DNA from: an uncultured Aquimarina sp.
Lineage (GTDB): Bacteria; Bacteroidota; Bacteroidia; Flavobacteriales; Flavobacteriaceae
Assembly (NCBI RefSeq): GCF_947500065.1
Contig: NZ_CANMQT010000004.1
Coordinates: forward strand, 372,001 to 436,000
Reading direction: 5' to 3'
Length of the DNA stretch: 64,000 nucleotides
Below are positions 44,538 to 55,559 of this stretch, in pieces. Within the stretch, counting starts at the first letter, position 1. Each line of letters opens with the position of its first letter. The translations under genes were made by a program, and so were the position numbers. The notes under the pieces are model-generated. The model was not told where the DNA came from, searched no databases, and was given only the letters and a program-made list of their open reading frames with translations.

Positions 44538-44921
44538 ATGGAATCAAGCCCTAAAAACATAAGACTTTACAAGAAAGCTTTGGAAATACTCATATTATCC
44601 AAGAGTATTTCTAAATACCTTGTTCATGATTTGGCGCCATTAGAAAAAAACGGAAAAGAAAACCCCTTTATTTATTTTACAGGTGACATTGTAAAAGACT
44701 CTGATTCCTTGGTTCCCGAAATTATCAAGGCAGAAAATCAACCTTTTCAGAATGATCGGATAAAACACGCAATTTCATTAGAAAGTCTTACTAATAAGCT
44801 TTATAAAAACTGTGAAAGACTTGAACATTCTGAAAGCAATGGTAAAGATTTTATTAAGTTACTCCGTAAAGAGCTCAAAAAATTTAAGAGACTACAAAGT
44901 AGTTGGATGATGTCTTTATAA
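44538..44921 (+). CDS. hypothetical helical cytoplasmic protein
   Basis: This 127-residue protein has no signal peptide or membrane segment. It is predicted as a helical bundle: LYKKALEILILSKSISKYLV, a short linker, LESLTNKLYKNCERLEH, and a basic C-terminal helix (LLRKELKKFKRLQSSWM). The pattern recalls four-helix-bundle proteins such as the 23S-rRNA intervening-sequence type, but I cannot assign a family. It is convergent with the hydrolase gene, 9 bases apart, with no terminator seen. Confidence 0.65.
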   Translation: MESSPKNIRLYKKALEILILSKSISKYLVHDLAPLEKNGKENPFIYFTGDIVKDSDSLVPEIIKAENQPFQNDRIKHAISLESLTNKLYKNCERLEHSESNGKDFIKLLRKELKKFKRLQSSWMMSL

Positions 44922-44930
44922 AAAATAAGA

Positions 44931-46118
44931 CTATTTTAATCTCGGATAAATTAGCTTTCTAATAGAAGCTGTAAATTCTTTTTGCTTTTCATTAGGTTGA
45001 TACAAATCAAAATTAATCATCGAATAAGAAACCGCAAAAATCTGAAACCGTAATCTTTCTAACATTTTTTTTAATTCTGGATCTTCTTTCTTATTTAACT
45101 TTTCCAGTTTACCCAATTCCTTTTCCCACCAGGTGATATTAATATTATCAGAGTTCTTGTAGTCTTCGAACAGACGTTTAGTAAATTTTTGTGTTAACTC
45201 ATTTTCTTTTTTAAAAGCATGAGATACGGATTTTAATAATTTTTTATACTCCTTACTACTATGAACTGCCTTAAGTTTAGTAACGATACTATCTAACGTA
45301 TACACTGAATTATAAGTAGTCAGAGTACGTTCATAGTTTTCAACAGCCAATAATAAATCATTTTCTTTTTCTGCTTTTGTGGCAGCATCATATACTTTTC
45401 TATAACTTTTGTAAATTTCAGAAGCTTCTTTATTCTTTATCCCTTTTAAATATGCTTGAATTTCTAACCAATCAAATGCTTTCAAAATTTGATCCTCAGG
45501 TGTCCAGCTATGGTTACCATCATACGTGATTAAAGTATTTGCTAAACGCAATTGCTGCAGATATCCTTTTGCTCGTATCATTTCCTGATAATTCATATCC
45601 CTGTTACCACATACGCCAGCGTATGAAAATTTCTGAGTAGTAGGAGTATGAGATTGTTCTAAAGAAAATCCGGCACCACACCCTACGACACCTGCTACCT
45701 GATCCGTTAACACCGCAATCGCCGATGCTAGTCTGGATCCACCAGAGAACCCTGACAAATACACTTCATTCTGTTTAATTTTAAAATTAGCATATACAAA
45801 CTCAAACAAACGATTGGTGATTTCAAAATTGCGATCATATGGACCATTTCTTGTATTATTAGAACAAACTAATATATACCCATACGTTTCTGATGACTTA
45901 ATAAATTGATTAATTCCTCTTTTACCTTCTCCACCAGGATCAAAAACAAAAACAATAGGAGACTCTTTTTGAACTTCGAAAGAAGTGGGTAAATATAATG
46001 CTAAGGTTTCATTAGTTTTTCCTGAAACCAAAACAGAGTCTATTATCTTTCCGGTTTCATAAGTTTGCCCAAACGTTGTTGAACAAATAAACAGTATGGT
46101 TATATATCTATAAATCAT
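44931..46118 (-). CDS. secreted alpha/beta hydrolase with helical C-terminal domain
   Basis: The 395 residues have a signal peptide (ending TFGQ), a hydrolase domain of the PHB-depolymerase/esterase-D type (about 25-215) and a charged helical domain (about 220-395). Catalytic candidates are S125 in SGFSGGS, an aspartate in CGNRDMNY and a histidine in YDGNHSWTPED. It is paralogous to the protein at 38535-39944, which lacks the serine and histidine. The substrate is unknown; an ester- or peptide-hydrolase role is possible. Confidence 0.8.
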   Translation of the reverse strand: MIYRYITILFICSTTFGQTYETGKIIDSVLVSGKTNETLALYLPTSFEVQKESPIVFVFDPGGEGKRGINQFIKSSETYGYILVCSNNTRNGPYDRNFEITNRLFEFVYANFKIKQNEVYLSGFSGGSRLASAIAVLTDQVAGVVGCGAGFSLEQSHTPTTQKFSYAGVCGNRDMNYQEMIRAKGYLQQLRLANTLITYDGNHSWTPEDQILKAFDWLEIQAYLKGIKNKEASEIYKSYRKVYDAATKAEKENDLLLAVENYERTLTTYNSVYTLDSIVTKLKAVHSSKEYKKLLKSVSHAFKKENELTQKFTKRLFEDYKNSDNINITWWEKELGKLEKLNKKEDPELKKMLERLRFQIFAVSYSMINFDLYQPNEKQKEFTASIRKLIYPRLK

Positions 46119-46246
46119 CTATATCCTAAACAAGTTTAATATAGAAAAAACTAAGGTTTCATCTACTAATTAGAAAAAAAAAATTAATGTTACTAGCTTT
46201 TTTAATAACCAGAATCTATCGTATTATACTTTATGAATTGTATGAA

Positions 46247-47446
46247 TTAATCTTTAGATTCTAAAAATGCTTTTTCTTTTGCTGTCAAAACAATTGCATT
46301 CGAATTAATCGTATTAGAGGGTAGCATTTTATAAATAGGTTGTTCCAAATCCACCAAACCATTCGTGTCCAACCTTCTTCTTTTAGTTTCTTTTAAAACA
46401 AAAAGTTCATTCTTAAAATAAGTATTATACGTATCATTCTCTAAAGATAAAAGAACATCCGCTTCTATACTGAACCTGCTCAAACTATATTTCTCATCAA
46501 CTTTCTTTGCAAAATTATACGAGATTAACTGGCTTTTTGTTTCATATTGATATTCTTTATTAGAAAAAGTTGAAGTCTTTTTTTTAACATCATTTCGCAA
46601 TTCTATCTCCTTTACAAATTCAATAATTGCCTTCGTTTTTTTATCAAAAATGAATTTACCTTTTGTACGATTTGCTATTTCATTCACATTTTTCCAATCG
46701 GTGGTGTATGAAACCACAATGATATCAGGTGAAGATGTTTCCACAGTTTCTTCAATATTTCCAGAATATCTTAAAAATCCTGAAATAGCTATATCGAGAT
46801 ATGAATTTAACAATAAACTTTTGGTAATAATGTGCCCGCTTGATTCTGGATTAGATTCTCCTTTTTCATTAATATCAAAATCCAAGGGAACGTTCTTATT
46901 TTGGCTGACAGTTCCTAACTTAAGCTTAATGTTTTTTTCTAATTTTCGGTTATTAAAACCTGCGTCTTTTGTCCAAATTTTAAGTTCTGAAAGGACTAAA
47001 CGATGTATACTATCATCTACGATAAGCGTTTCTTTAAACGAACATTCTTTTTCGGTTGAATAATCTACATATAGGTTATAATAATTATCCAACACATATT
47101 GTAGCGCTTTCTTTAAGTCGAATGAATTAACAACCACCTCATCCAATTCCATATTATGAGGCTTTAACATGATCCTATCCAATGATTCTATTTCTCCAGA
47201 AATTATCGTTAAATCTTCATAGTTAAGATGAGAAATCGTTAGATCTTTATCTCTAATAATAATATTCACAACCCCATCTCCATTTGTATAACTACCTTCT
47301 TCTAGAGCAGTATACAACAAATGAACACCTTCTATCGGTTCATTTGTAAATTCATCAACAATGGTAATTTGTTTTGTCTGGGATACCCCAAAAGAAGAAA
47401 TAAAAAAAGCAAATAAAAGTACTAGATCGGTTCTATAAAAGTTCAT
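46247..47446 (-). CDS. CarboxypepD-reg-like envelope protein
   Basis: The start is placed at the ATG at 47446 because the signal peptide begins there (MNFYRTDLVLLFAFFI, ending GVSQ); an upstream in-frame ATG would add 11 residues before it. The 399-residue product has an N-terminal CarboxypepD_reg beta sandwich (about 22-100; IVDEFTNEPIEGVHLLYT, SHLNYEDLTI) and then a region of unknown family with alternating helices and strands. Proteins of this layout sit in the Bacteroidota envelope; function unknown. Confidence 0.75.
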   Translation of the reverse strand: MNFYRTDLVLLFAFFISSFGVSQTKQITIVDEFTNEPIEGVHLLYTALEEGSYTNGDGVVNIIIRDKDLTISHLNYEDLTIISGEIESLDRIMLKPHNMELDEVVVNSFDLKKALQYVLDNYYNLYVDYSTEKECSFKETLIVDDSIHRLVLSELKIWTKDAGFNNRKLEKNIKLKLGTVSQNKNVPLDFDINEKGESNPESSGHIITKSLLLNSYLDIAISGFLRYSGNIEETVETSSPDIIVVSYTTDWKNVNEIANRTKGKFIFDKKTKAIIEFVKEIELRNDVKKKTSTFSNKEYQYETKSQLISYNFAKKVDEKYSLSRFSIEADVLLSLENDTYNTYFKNELFVLKETKRRRLDTNGLVDLEQPIYKMLPSNTINSNAIVLTAKEKAFLESKD

Positions 47447-47527
47447 GTATGTTTTTTCAATTACAAGATTAATTATCAAAAATCTTGCCGGAACCTACAA
47501 AATATTAAATCCATTCAGCGTATATTT

Positions 47528-48856
47528 TTATTTATATCTTTTACCATGCTTAATTACTATATCTACATCTTGTAACAAACTAATATGGCGTAACACATCT
47601 CCTTTTACGGCGATAATATCTGCGTGTTTTCCTTCTGTAATTGTTCCTACTTTATCCGAAACTCCCATCCAAACAGATGGCCAATAGGTAGCTGCCTTTA
47701 TTGCATACATAGGATCAATTCCGAACTCATTTACCCATACATCCAATTCATTCCAAGTGGATTGACTATGAAATTTCATTGGTATACCGCTATCTGTACC
47801 GATCATAAGCACAACCCCAGCATCCATTAATTGTTTGATTTTAGTTTCTAACGTTGGTTTACGTAAGGGTGTTAATTGAAAATAAGGTAAACGATCTTTA
47901 TGCGTAAAGCTATTTTTTATATCTGTTATTATTGTATCATGTAATCCTCTATGCCACGAATCATTATCAAGATGTTCTCCATGATCTCTTACATATTCAT
48001 AATTATATAAACCTTCTACTGTTGGGCACCAGAACAAGGGACCAAGATTCATTTGTGCGGTACGTTCTTTTATAGCTTCCATCACATCATCAGGATATCT
48101 AGGAGCAGATGATAAACCCGTATGCTCAAAACAATCCACATTAGCCTGAAGTCCGGCTCTTATCTCCTGCGGACGATGTCCGTGAGCTACAACTTTTAAT
48201 TTATACTTATGAGCTGTATCAACTACTGCTTGCAACTCTGCTGTGGTCATTTGATCCTGATCAATTAATTTGATGCAATCCACACCTGCATCTGCTAATT
48301 TTTTAATTTTCCTTTTAGCGTCTTCTACCCCATCAATCCCCCAACGAAAAGCTTCAGTTCCTGGATATGGTTTCTTTTGTATAAAAGGCCCTGAAACATA
48401 TAAAGTAGCTCCCGGAATTTCTCCTTTATTAATTCGATCTCTAACCGATATACTTTCTTTAAGAGGAGCACCAAGATCTCTTGCGCTAGTTACTCCAGCC
48501 ATTAATAATTGTTCCGCTGAAGAAGGCATGATTACATTCTCTAATAATGGAGGATATGTTTTATCCCAGTACGAATAATCTGCATGACCATTAATCATGG
48601 TATGCACATGCATATCCCAAAGTCCAGGTAACACAGACATACCTTCTGTAGAAATTACTTCTGCATTTGTTGGAACTTTTAAAGTTTTGATTGTACCTAC
48701 TGCTTTGATTCTATCATTTTCTATAATAATGACACTATTTTTTATCGGGGTAGCACCAAAACCATCAATCAAGGTTCCACCGACTAATGCTTTTAATGAG
48801 TTTTGTTGTGCAAATGCGCTACCACAGATAAGTAGCATTATAAGTATTCTTTTCAT
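47528..48856 (-). CDS. secreted metal-dependent amidohydrolase (imidazolonepropionase-like)
   Basis: The 442 residues have a signal peptide (ending AFAQ), a small beta domain and the amidohydrolase barrel. Metal ligands are HxH (H83/H85 in WDMHVHT), a lysine in GVDCIKLIDQ, histidines in VVAHGH and CFEHTG, and aspartate in IGTDSGIP. The C terminus returns to the beta domain (GKHADIIAVKGDVL). The class includes prolidase-like and imidazolonepropionase-like enzymes, so it probably hydrolyses a small amide or dipeptide in the periplasm. The substrate is not known. Confidence 0.9.
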   Translation of the reverse strand: MKRILIMLLICGSAFAQQNSLKALVGGTLIDGFGATPIKNSVIIIENDRIKAVGTIKTLKVPTNAEVISTEGMSVLPGLWDMHVHTMINGHADYSYWDKTYPPLLENVIMPSSAEQLLMAGVTSARDLGAPLKESISVRDRINKGEIPGATLYVSGPFIQKKPYPGTEAFRWGIDGVEDAKRKIKKLADAGVDCIKLIDQDQMTTAELQAVVDTAHKYKLKVVAHGHRPQEIRAGLQANVDCFEHTGLSSAPRYPDDVMEAIKERTAQMNLGPLFWCPTVEGLYNYEYVRDHGEHLDNDSWHRGLHDTIITDIKNSFTHKDRLPYFQLTPLRKPTLETKIKQLMDAGVVLMIGTDSGIPMKFHSQSTWNELDVWVNEFGIDPMYAIKAATYWPSVWMGVSDKVGTITEGKHADIIAVKGDVLRHISLLQDVDIVIKHGKRYK

Positions 48857-48890
48857 GATGAGTTGTGTTTCTCTAAAGATAGAAAAACTA

Positions 48891-48926
48891 GGAGAAAAGA
48901 AAAATCTCGTCCTAGGACGAGATTTT
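48891..48926 (-). terminator. intrinsic terminator after icmF
   Basis: A perfect 26-bp palindrome (48901-48926) with 12-bp arms is followed on the minus strand by a T-rich tail (TCTTTTCT). It lies about 100 bases after the icmF stop. Confidence 0.75.
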
Positions 48927-48960
48927 ATTCATTTTAAGTGTATTTAAGCTCCCAAAACAA

Positions 48961-49018
48961 GCCTGTCTGCCAACAGGTAGATTTGGGATATAACTCTGCA
49001 CTTTTGCTTAGGCAAAAG
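48961..49018. repeat. two short inverted repeats in the icmF 3' region
   Basis: CCTGT...ACAGG (48962-48977) and CTTTTGC...GCAAAAG (49001-49018) lie between the icmF stop and its terminator. The first resembles the CCTG-rich dispersed palindromes I recall from flavobacterial genomes. A CCCAAATCT word is shared with the small-RNA element, perhaps by chance. Confidence 0.5.
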
Positions 49019-49029
49019 CAAGAGCCAAC

Positions 49030-52000
49030 TTACATATTCCTTCTATACTGTCCTCCTACTTCAAACAATGAAGAAGTAATCTGACCTAATGAGCATTTTT
49101 TACATACTTCCATTAATGCTTCAAAAATATTTTGATTAGTAACAGCTCTTTCTTGCAAATCTTTTAACAATTCTGAAGTTTCATCACTATTACCTTTCTG
49201 TAATTCATTAAGCATCGTAATTTGATACTGCTTTTCTTCTTCTGTTGCACGAATTACTTCTCCTGGAGTTACGGTTGGTGAACCTTTAGAACTTAAAAAT
49301 GTGTTCACTCCAATTATCGGAAACTCTCCGTTATGCTTTAAGGTTTCGTAATACAAACTTTCTTCTTGTATTTTGCTACGCTGGTACATCGTTTCCATTG
49401 CTCCTAATACACCTCCACGTTCTGTAATTCTATCAAACTCAGTAAGTACAGCTTCTTCAACCAAATCAGTTAATTCTTCAATAATAAAAGATCCTTGAAT
49501 TGGATTTTCATTCTTAGCCAATCCTAGTTCTTTATTTATAATCAACTGTATAGCCATCGCTCTACGCACAGATTCTTCTGTAGGTGTAGTAATAGCTTCA
49601 TCATACGCATTAGTATGTAATGAATTACAGTTATCGTAGATAGCATACAATGCTTGTAGCGTTGTACGAATATCATTAAAATCAATTTCTTGCGCGTGTA
49701 AAGAACGACCAGATGTCTGGATATGGTACTTAAGCATCTGCGCTCTTGCATTAGCTCCGTACTTATCTTTTAAAGCTTTTGCCCATATCTTACGAGCTAC
49801 TCTACCAATCACTGCATATTCCGGGTCAACACCATTAGAGAAAAAGAAAGATAAATTTGGTCCAAATTTATTGATATCCATTCCTCTACTTAAGTAATAT
49901 TCTACATAAGTAAATCCATTAGCTAATGTTAAAGCTAACTGTGTAATTGGATTAGCACCAGCTTCTGCAATATGGTATCCAGAAATAGAAACCGAATAAA
50001 AGTTACGTACTTGCTTTTCTATGAAGTATTCCTGTACATCTCCCATTAATCGCAACGCAAATTCTGTAGAGAATATACAAGTATTCTGCGCCTGATCTTC
50101 TTTTAGAATATCCGCTTGTACCGTTCCACGAACAGTATTTAATGTTGTCGCTTTAATCTCTGCATACACATCAGCAGGTAATACTTGATCACCAGTAACT
50201 CCTAACAGCATTAATCCTAATCCGTCATTACCTTCTGGAAGTTCTCCTTGATATGCAGGACGTGCAACTCCTTTATTCTTATATATTTTCTTGATACTAG
50301 CTTCGACTTCAGCTTCTAGATCATTTTGTTTAATATATTTTTCACAGTTTTGATCAATTGCCGCATTCATAAAGAAACCTAACAACATAGGTGCAGGACC
50401 ATTAATGGTCATACTAACAGATGTCATCGCATGGGTAAGGTCAAAACCAGAATATAGTTTTTTAGCATCATCCAAACAACAAATAGAAACTCCTGCATTA
50501 CCTATTTTACCATAAATATCAGGTCTATGATCAGGATCGTTTCCGTAAAGTGTAACCGAATCAAATGCTGTAGACAATCGTTTCGCTGGCATTCCTAAAC
50601 TCACATAATGGAAACGTCTATTGGTTCGTTCCGGACCACCTTCTCCTGCAAACATCCTAGTTGGATCTTCTCCAGTTCGTTTAAAAGGATACAGTCCAGA
50701 TGCAAAAGGAAACTCACCAGGAACATTTTCCTGTAAACACCATTTTAAGATATCTCCCCAAGCTTGATATTTTGGTAATGCCACTTTAGGTATCTGACTA
50801 TGTGATAAAGATTCAGTATGTGTTTCAATTTTTATTTCCTTATCTCTAACTTTAAAAGAATAAATCGGGTCTTTATATTTTTGAACTTTTGCAGCCCAAC
50901 CAATTATTACTTCCCAGTTATGCGGATCTAGGTTTAATTTTACACGATCAAACTCTCCTAATAATAATTTTAAGAAATCTTCATTATCGCTATTCTTAAC
51001 ATCTCTTAGACTGTCTTGATCGATCCCATATTTAGATAAATCTAAAAAATCTAAATTCGCAACACTACAAATTGTTTTGTAGATCCCGTATAATTTCTGG
51101 GCTACATCAACCTGTACATTTGCCTTTTTATCATAGGCTCTATTACTTTCAGAAATCTCAGATAAATATCGCGTTCTACTTGGTGGAATTACAAATATCT
51201 TCTCCGACATTTCTTTAGAAATATGGAAATCAGATTTTAAATCTGCACCTGTTTTCTCCACTACCTTATCCATAATCGCTTTATAAAGCGTATTCATTCC
51301 TGGATCGTTGAATTGTGAAGCTATGGTTCCGTATACAGGTAAATCATCCTGCGGGATATCCCACAACTGATGGTTTCGCATATATTGTTTTTTCACATCT
51401 CTTAATGCATCGAGCGATCCTCTTTTATCAAATTTATTGATCGCAACCAAATCTGCAAAATCGAGCATATCGATCTTTTCTAACTGAGTAGCTGCTCCAA
51501 ACTCTGGAGTCATTACATATAAAGAAGTATCACTATGTTCTAGAATTTCAGTATCGGATTGCCCAATACCCGAAGTTTCTAGAATTATAAGATCAAATTC
51601 TGCTGCTTTTAAGACTTCAATAGCTTCTGCAACATATTTGGATAATGCCAAATTAGATTGTCTCGTAGCTAGTGAACGCATATAAACTCTAGGAGAATTA
51701 ATCGCATTCATACGAATACGATCTCCTAATAAAGCTCCACCTGTTTTACGTTTAGATGGATCTACAGAAATTAATCCAATTGTTTTATTAGGAAAATCAA
51801 TTAAAAATCGACGAACTAATTCATCTACCAATGAAGATTTTCCTGCTCCACCTGTTCCAGTAATACCTAAAACTGGTGTTTTTGATGTTTTATTTTTTTC
51901 ATGAATTCGATCAAGGGTATCCTTAGCTATATCAGGAAAATTTTCTGCTGCGGAAATCACACGTGCAATGGATCCAATTTCTTTATCCGCTAGATGATCC

Positions 52001-52470
52001 GCTTCTCCATTAAGACTATCCCCTATCGGAAAATCAGATTGCTTTACAAGATCATTAATCATTCCTTGTAGCCCTAACTCTCTTCCATCATCAGGAGAAT
52101 AAATTCTAGTGATTCCGTAGTCCATTAGCTCTTTAATCTCTTCGGGTAGGATTACTCCACCGCCACCTCCAAATATTTTGATATGTGTTGCTCCTTTTTC
52201 TTTGAGCAAATCATACATATACTTAAAATACTCATTATGACCTCCTTGATATGAAGTCATTGCAATTGCATTAGCGTCTTCCTGAATTGCACAATTCACA
52301 ACTTCTTCGACACTTCTATCGTGTCCTAAATGTATTACTTCTACTCCTGTAGTCTGAATAATTCGACGCATAATATTGATAGCCGCATCGTGCCCATCAA
52401 ATAATGATGCTGCAGTAACAATTCTAACTTTATTTTTCGGTTTATAAGGTGCAATTTGTTCCATTGACAA
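49030..52470 (-). CDS. icmF: fused isobutyryl-CoA mutase IcmF (B12 domain - GTPase - mutase)
   Basis: The 1146 residues hold three units: an N-terminal cobalamin-binding domain (about 15-150; B12 motif FDGHDAAIN), a MeaB-like G domain (about 195-420; [17 protein letters not shown], then [11 protein letters not shown]) and the mutase barrel (about 560-1146; [26 protein letters not shown], split across its start). This is the IcmF layout, in which the chaperone GTPase is built into the enzyme. It rearranges isobutyryl-CoA and n-butyryl-CoA, and related mutases use pivalyl- or isovaleryl-CoA. The exact substrate cannot be fixed from sequence. Large single-gene transcript. Confidence 0.94.
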   Translation of the reverse strand: MSMEQIAPYKPKNKVRIVTAASLFDGHDAAINIMRRIIQTTGVEVIHLGHDRSVEEVVNCAIQEDANAIAMTSYQGGHNEYFKYMYDLLKEKGATHIKIFGGGGGVILPEEIKELMDYGITRIYSPDDGRELGLQGMINDLVKQSDFPIGDSLNGEADHLADKEIGSIARVISAAENFPDIAKDTLDRIHEKNKTSKTPVLGITGTGGAGKSSLVDELVRRFLIDFPNKTIGLISVDPSKRKTGGALLGDRIRMNAINSPRVYMRSLATRQSNLALSKYVAEAIEVLKAAEFDLIILETSGIGQSDTEILEHSDTSLYVMTPEFGAATQLEKIDMLDFADLVAINKFDKRGSLDALRDVKKQYMRNHQLWDIPQDDLPVYGTIASQFNDPGMNTLYKAIMDKVVEKTGADLKSDFHISKEMSEKIFVIPPSRTRYLSEISESNRAYDKKANVQVDVAQKLYGIYKTICSVANLDFLDLSKYGIDQDSLRDVKNSDNEDFLKLLLGEFDRVKLNLDPHNWEVIIGWAAKVQKYKDPIYSFKVRDKEIKIETHTESLSHSQIPKVALPKYQAWGDILKWCLQENVPGEFPFASGLYPFKRTGEDPTRMFAGEGGPERTNRRFHYVSLGMPAKRLSTAFDSVTLYGNDPDHRPDIYGKIGNAGVSICCLDDAKKLYSGFDLTHAMTSVSMTINGPAPMLLGFFMNAAIDQNCEKYIKQNDLEAEVEASIKKIYKNKGVARPAYQGELPEGNDGLGLMLLGVTGDQVLPADVYAEIKATTLNTVRGTVQADILKEDQAQNTCIFSTEFALRLMGDVQEYFIEKQVRNFYSVSISGYHIAEAGANPITQLALTLANGFTYVEYYLSRGMDINKFGPNLSFFFSNGVDPEYAVIGRVARKIWAKALKDKYGANARAQMLKYHIQTSGRSLHAQEIDFNDIRTTLQALYAIYDNCNSLHTNAYDEAITTPTEESVRRAMAIQLIINKELGLAKNENPIQGSFIIEELTDLVEEAVLTEFDRITERGGVLGAMETMYQRSKIQEESLYYETLKHNGEFPIIGVNTFLSSKGSPTVTPGEVIRATEEEKQYQITMLNELQKGNSDETSELLKDLQERAVTNQNIFEALMEVCKKCSLGQITSSLFEVGGQYRRNM

Positions 52471-52739
52471 TAAAAGGTGTTTTTAGAGCCGCTAATTTAC
52501 GAAATACGCAGCAAAAACGATTATTTTTTTAGAATTATATAATTTATTTAACCTAATTGGTTATTTCATTATTCATCGTTCAAATTTAGCATTTATTCTT
52601 CTCTAAATATTACAACAAAACCGTAATTACTTTAAGGGATTATATATTAATAATATGTTAACACAATTGTTAAACACTTTTATACTATATCTGGAAAATG
52701 ATATCTTCCCGAATTATTGAAAACAAATACATTTTAAAA

Positions 52740-55352
52740 ATGAAAATTACATCATCAAAAAACAAGTTGTTTTTCTTATCACTTGTATTCGTTTTGGGAT
52801 TAGGAATCCAAAACATGGAAGCACAACGTAAGAAAAAGAAAAAATCAAAAAAAGGAGAAACAGAGCAGGTAGATGCCGCTAAAAAAGACTCCAAAGAAAA
52901 ATCTATTGAAGATCTTACTAAAAAAAGCGAGAAAATCGAAGGTTTATTTACCATGTATAGAGATACAATTGACGGTACTACCCAAATGTTGATCAGTAAA
53001 GATCAAATTGGAAAAGAATTCATCTACTTCAGTCAGATTTCTGATGGAGTTTTAGAAGCTGGTGCCTTTAGAGGTGCGTATATGAATAATAAAGTTTTTA
53101 AAATCGAAAAGCATTATAACAAGATTGAGTTTGTTACTCAGAATGCTTCTTATTACTTTGATAAAAACAACGCCTTATCTAAAGCTTCGAATGCCAATAT
53201 CAGTGAAGGAATCATGGCAAGTTTAAAAATCGAAGCGTTGGATGAAGAAAAAGGATTGTATTTAATAAAATCAGATGATCTTTTTCTTAAAGAGACTTTT
53301 GAGCAAATCAAGATGCCTAATTTCCCTGGACAATCGCCATTTGCTTTTAAAATAGGTTCTTTGAGTAAAGAAAAAACTAAAATTAAAACAATTAAAAATT
53401 ATCCGGAAAACCTAAATATAAATAGTCACTATGTATATTCTAAATCCAATATTCTTAATGGAGGATCTAATGCAGTAACCGATGGCAGAAACGTTACTAT
53501 AAAAGTAGAGCATAGTCTGATCGCAATGCCAGAAAATGATTATCAGCCAAGATTTGATGATCCAAGAATTGGTTATTTCTTCACGCAGGTAACTGATATG
53601 ACTTCTACGAGTCCAACACCTTATAGAGATTTAGTACATCGCTGGAATTTAGTAAAGAAAGATCCTAGTCAAGCAATTTCTGAACCAGTGCAACCAATTG
53701 TATGGTGGATGGAAAACACAACTCCAGTAGAATTTAGAGAAACTATAAAAGAAGGAGTGCTAGAATGGAATAAAGCATTCGAAAAAGCCGGTTTTAAAAA
53801 CGCAATGGTTGTAAAATTACAACCAGACGATGCTACTTGGGATGCTGGAGATATTAGATATAATGTACTTAGATGGACATCTTCTCCAAGACCTCCTTTT
53901 GGTGGATACGGTCCAAGTTTTGTAAACCCTAGAACAGGTGAAATTCTGGGTGCTGATATTATGTTAGAATACGTATATCATACCAATCGTGTAAAATATG
54001 ATCGATTATTTAATCTTGCTACTAATAGCCAAACTAAGGAAGATGATTTCCCAGCAATAATTAAAGACAAGCACTTATACTGTTCATATGGACATTTAAT
54101 GCAAGAAAATTCTTTATTCGGACAGGCAGCTCTAACAGCATATGGGGCAAATGACAACGAAATGAAAGGCATGAAAATGGAAGCTATGAAAGAGCTTATT
54201 ATGCATGAAGTGGGTCATACGCTAGGATTAAATCATAATATGAAAGCAAGTCAGTTGTTTTCTCCAGAAGAATTAAATAATCCTGAATTCATTAAAGATA
54301 AATGCCTTACAGGATCTGTTATGGATTATACTGCGATTAATGTTACAAACGACAAATTAAATCAAGGACATTATTTTTCTACAACCGTAGGACCTTATGA
54401 TAAATGGGCAATTCAATTTGGATATACTCCAGTAAATTCTGAAAAAGAGCTAGAAAAAATCGCCAGTCAATCCACTAAACCTGAATTAATTTTTGGTAAT
54501 GACGCAGATGATATGCGTTCTCCTGGAAAAGCAATAGATCCAAGAGTAATGATTGGTGATATGTCCAATGATCAAATAACATATTCCATCAATAGAATGG
54601 AATTAGTGAACGATATGATGGGTGAGATCAAACTGAAGTTCAGTAAAAAAGGAGAATCTTATCAAGAACTAAGACAAGCATATTACATATTAAGAGGTCA
54701 GTACGCGCAGGCAGGAAATGTGATCTCTAGATTTATTGGTGGTGTTTATGTGGATAGAAGTATGGTAGGACAAGACGCGAATGCTAAACCTTTCACACCT
54801 GTTAGTTATGAAGATCAAAAAAGAGCCATGAATGCTTTAAAAAAGTATGTATTTGCTTCAGATGCATATAAAGCTCCTAATGATCTGTACAACTATATTG
54901 CAATGCAACGAAGAGGATATAATTTCTTTGGAGGTCCAGAAGACCCTAAGATTCATGACCTTGTACTTGGTTTTCAAAAAAGGGTACTTGATCATATTTT
55001 ACATCCTAATACTTTACAGCGAATTACTGATTCTGAATTATATGGTAATGAGTACAAATTATCAGAGTTTATGTCTGATCTTAACAATGCTATTTTTCAG
55101 GCTGATGCTGCAGGTTCTGTGAATACTTTTAGACAAAACCTACAATTAGAATATACTAAAAGACTTATCAATGTAGCCAAAAACTCAGGTGCTAAAGGGC
55201 CAAAATACACCTACGCTTCTAAATCAATGGCTTTATATAATTTAAAGAGAATAAGATCTATGGTATCTAATGGTACTGGGAATAAATTATCAAAGGCTCA
55301 TAAAGATCACTTAAGAACATTAATTAATAATACAATCGAGGATATTAAATAA
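52740..55352 (+). CDS. large secreted zinc metalloprotease (DUF5117/DUF4953 type)
   Basis: I use the ATG at 52740, which begins the signal peptide (MKITSSKNKLFFLSLVFVL, ending MEAQ); an upstream in-frame ATG at 52698 adds 14 residues. The 870-residue protein has a basic linker (KKKKKSKKGE), an N-terminal DUF5118/DUF5117 region and a metzincin-like site H489-E490-V-G-H493-T-L-G-L-N-H499 (HExxHxxGxxH). Such proteins are common in Bacteroidota and are presumed periplasmic or surface peptidases. The gene is divergent from icmF and ends at a terminator. Confidence 0.92.
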   Translation: MKITSSKNKLFFLSLVFVLGLGIQNMEAQRKKKKKSKKGETEQVDAAKKDSKEKSIEDLTKKSEKIEGLFTMYRDTIDGTTQMLISKDQIGKEFIYFSQISDGVLEAGAFRGAYMNNKVFKIEKHYNKIEFVTQNASYYFDKNNALSKASNANISEGIMASLKIEALDEEKGLYLIKSDDLFLKETFEQIKMPNFPGQSPFAFKIGSLSKEKTKIKTIKNYPENLNINSHYVYSKSNILNGGSNAVTDGRNVTIKVEHSLIAMPENDYQPRFDDPRIGYFFTQVTDMTSTSPTPYRDLVHRWNLVKKDPSQAISEPVQPIVWWMENTTPVEFRETIKEGVLEWNKAFEKAGFKNAMVVKLQPDDATWDAGDIRYNVLRWTSSPRPPFGGYGPSFVNPRTGEILGADIMLEYVYHTNRVKYDRLFNLATNSQTKEDDFPAIIKDKHLYCSYGHLMQENSLFGQAALTAYGANDNEMKGMKMEAMKELIMHEVGHTLGLNHNMKASQLFSPEELNNPEFIKDKCLTGSVMDYTAINVTNDKLNQGHYFSTTVGPYDKWAIQFGYTPVNSEKELEKIASQSTKPELIFGNDADDMRSPGKAIDPRVMIGDMSNDQITYSINRMELVNDMMGEIKLKFSKKGESYQELRQAYYILRGQYAQAGNVISRFIGGVYVDRSMVGQDANAKPFTPVSYEDQKRAMNALKKYVFASDAYKAPNDLYNYIAMQRRGYNFFGGPEDPKIHDLVLGFQKRVLDHILHPNTLQRITDSELYGNEYKLSEFMSDLNNAIFQADAAGSVNTFRQNLQLEYTKRLINVAKNSGAKGPKYTYASKSMALYNLKRIRSMVSNGTGNKLSKAHKDHLRTLINNTIEDIK

Positions 55353-55374
55353 TTTCGATCTAATCATAAATTTG

Positions 55375-55410
55375 TAAAGGCTGATTTATTACTAAAATCA
55401 GCCTTTATTT
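55375..55410 (+). terminator. intrinsic terminator after the metalloprotease gene
   Basis: A 13-bp inverted repeat (55375-55387 with 55395-55407) surrounds a 7-base loop and is followed by T residues. Confidence 0.9.
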
Positions 55411-55559
55411 TTTATAAATAATTCAGAAAAAACAGTCATCCATTTTTAATTATTCAAAAACGATTCGTGCACCTCATCTTTATAAGGAATTAGTATAACC
55501 TTTACCTTCTTAAATAGTAAGTTTATATCCGGAAAGGAAAAAATCAACCCAATTGATAC

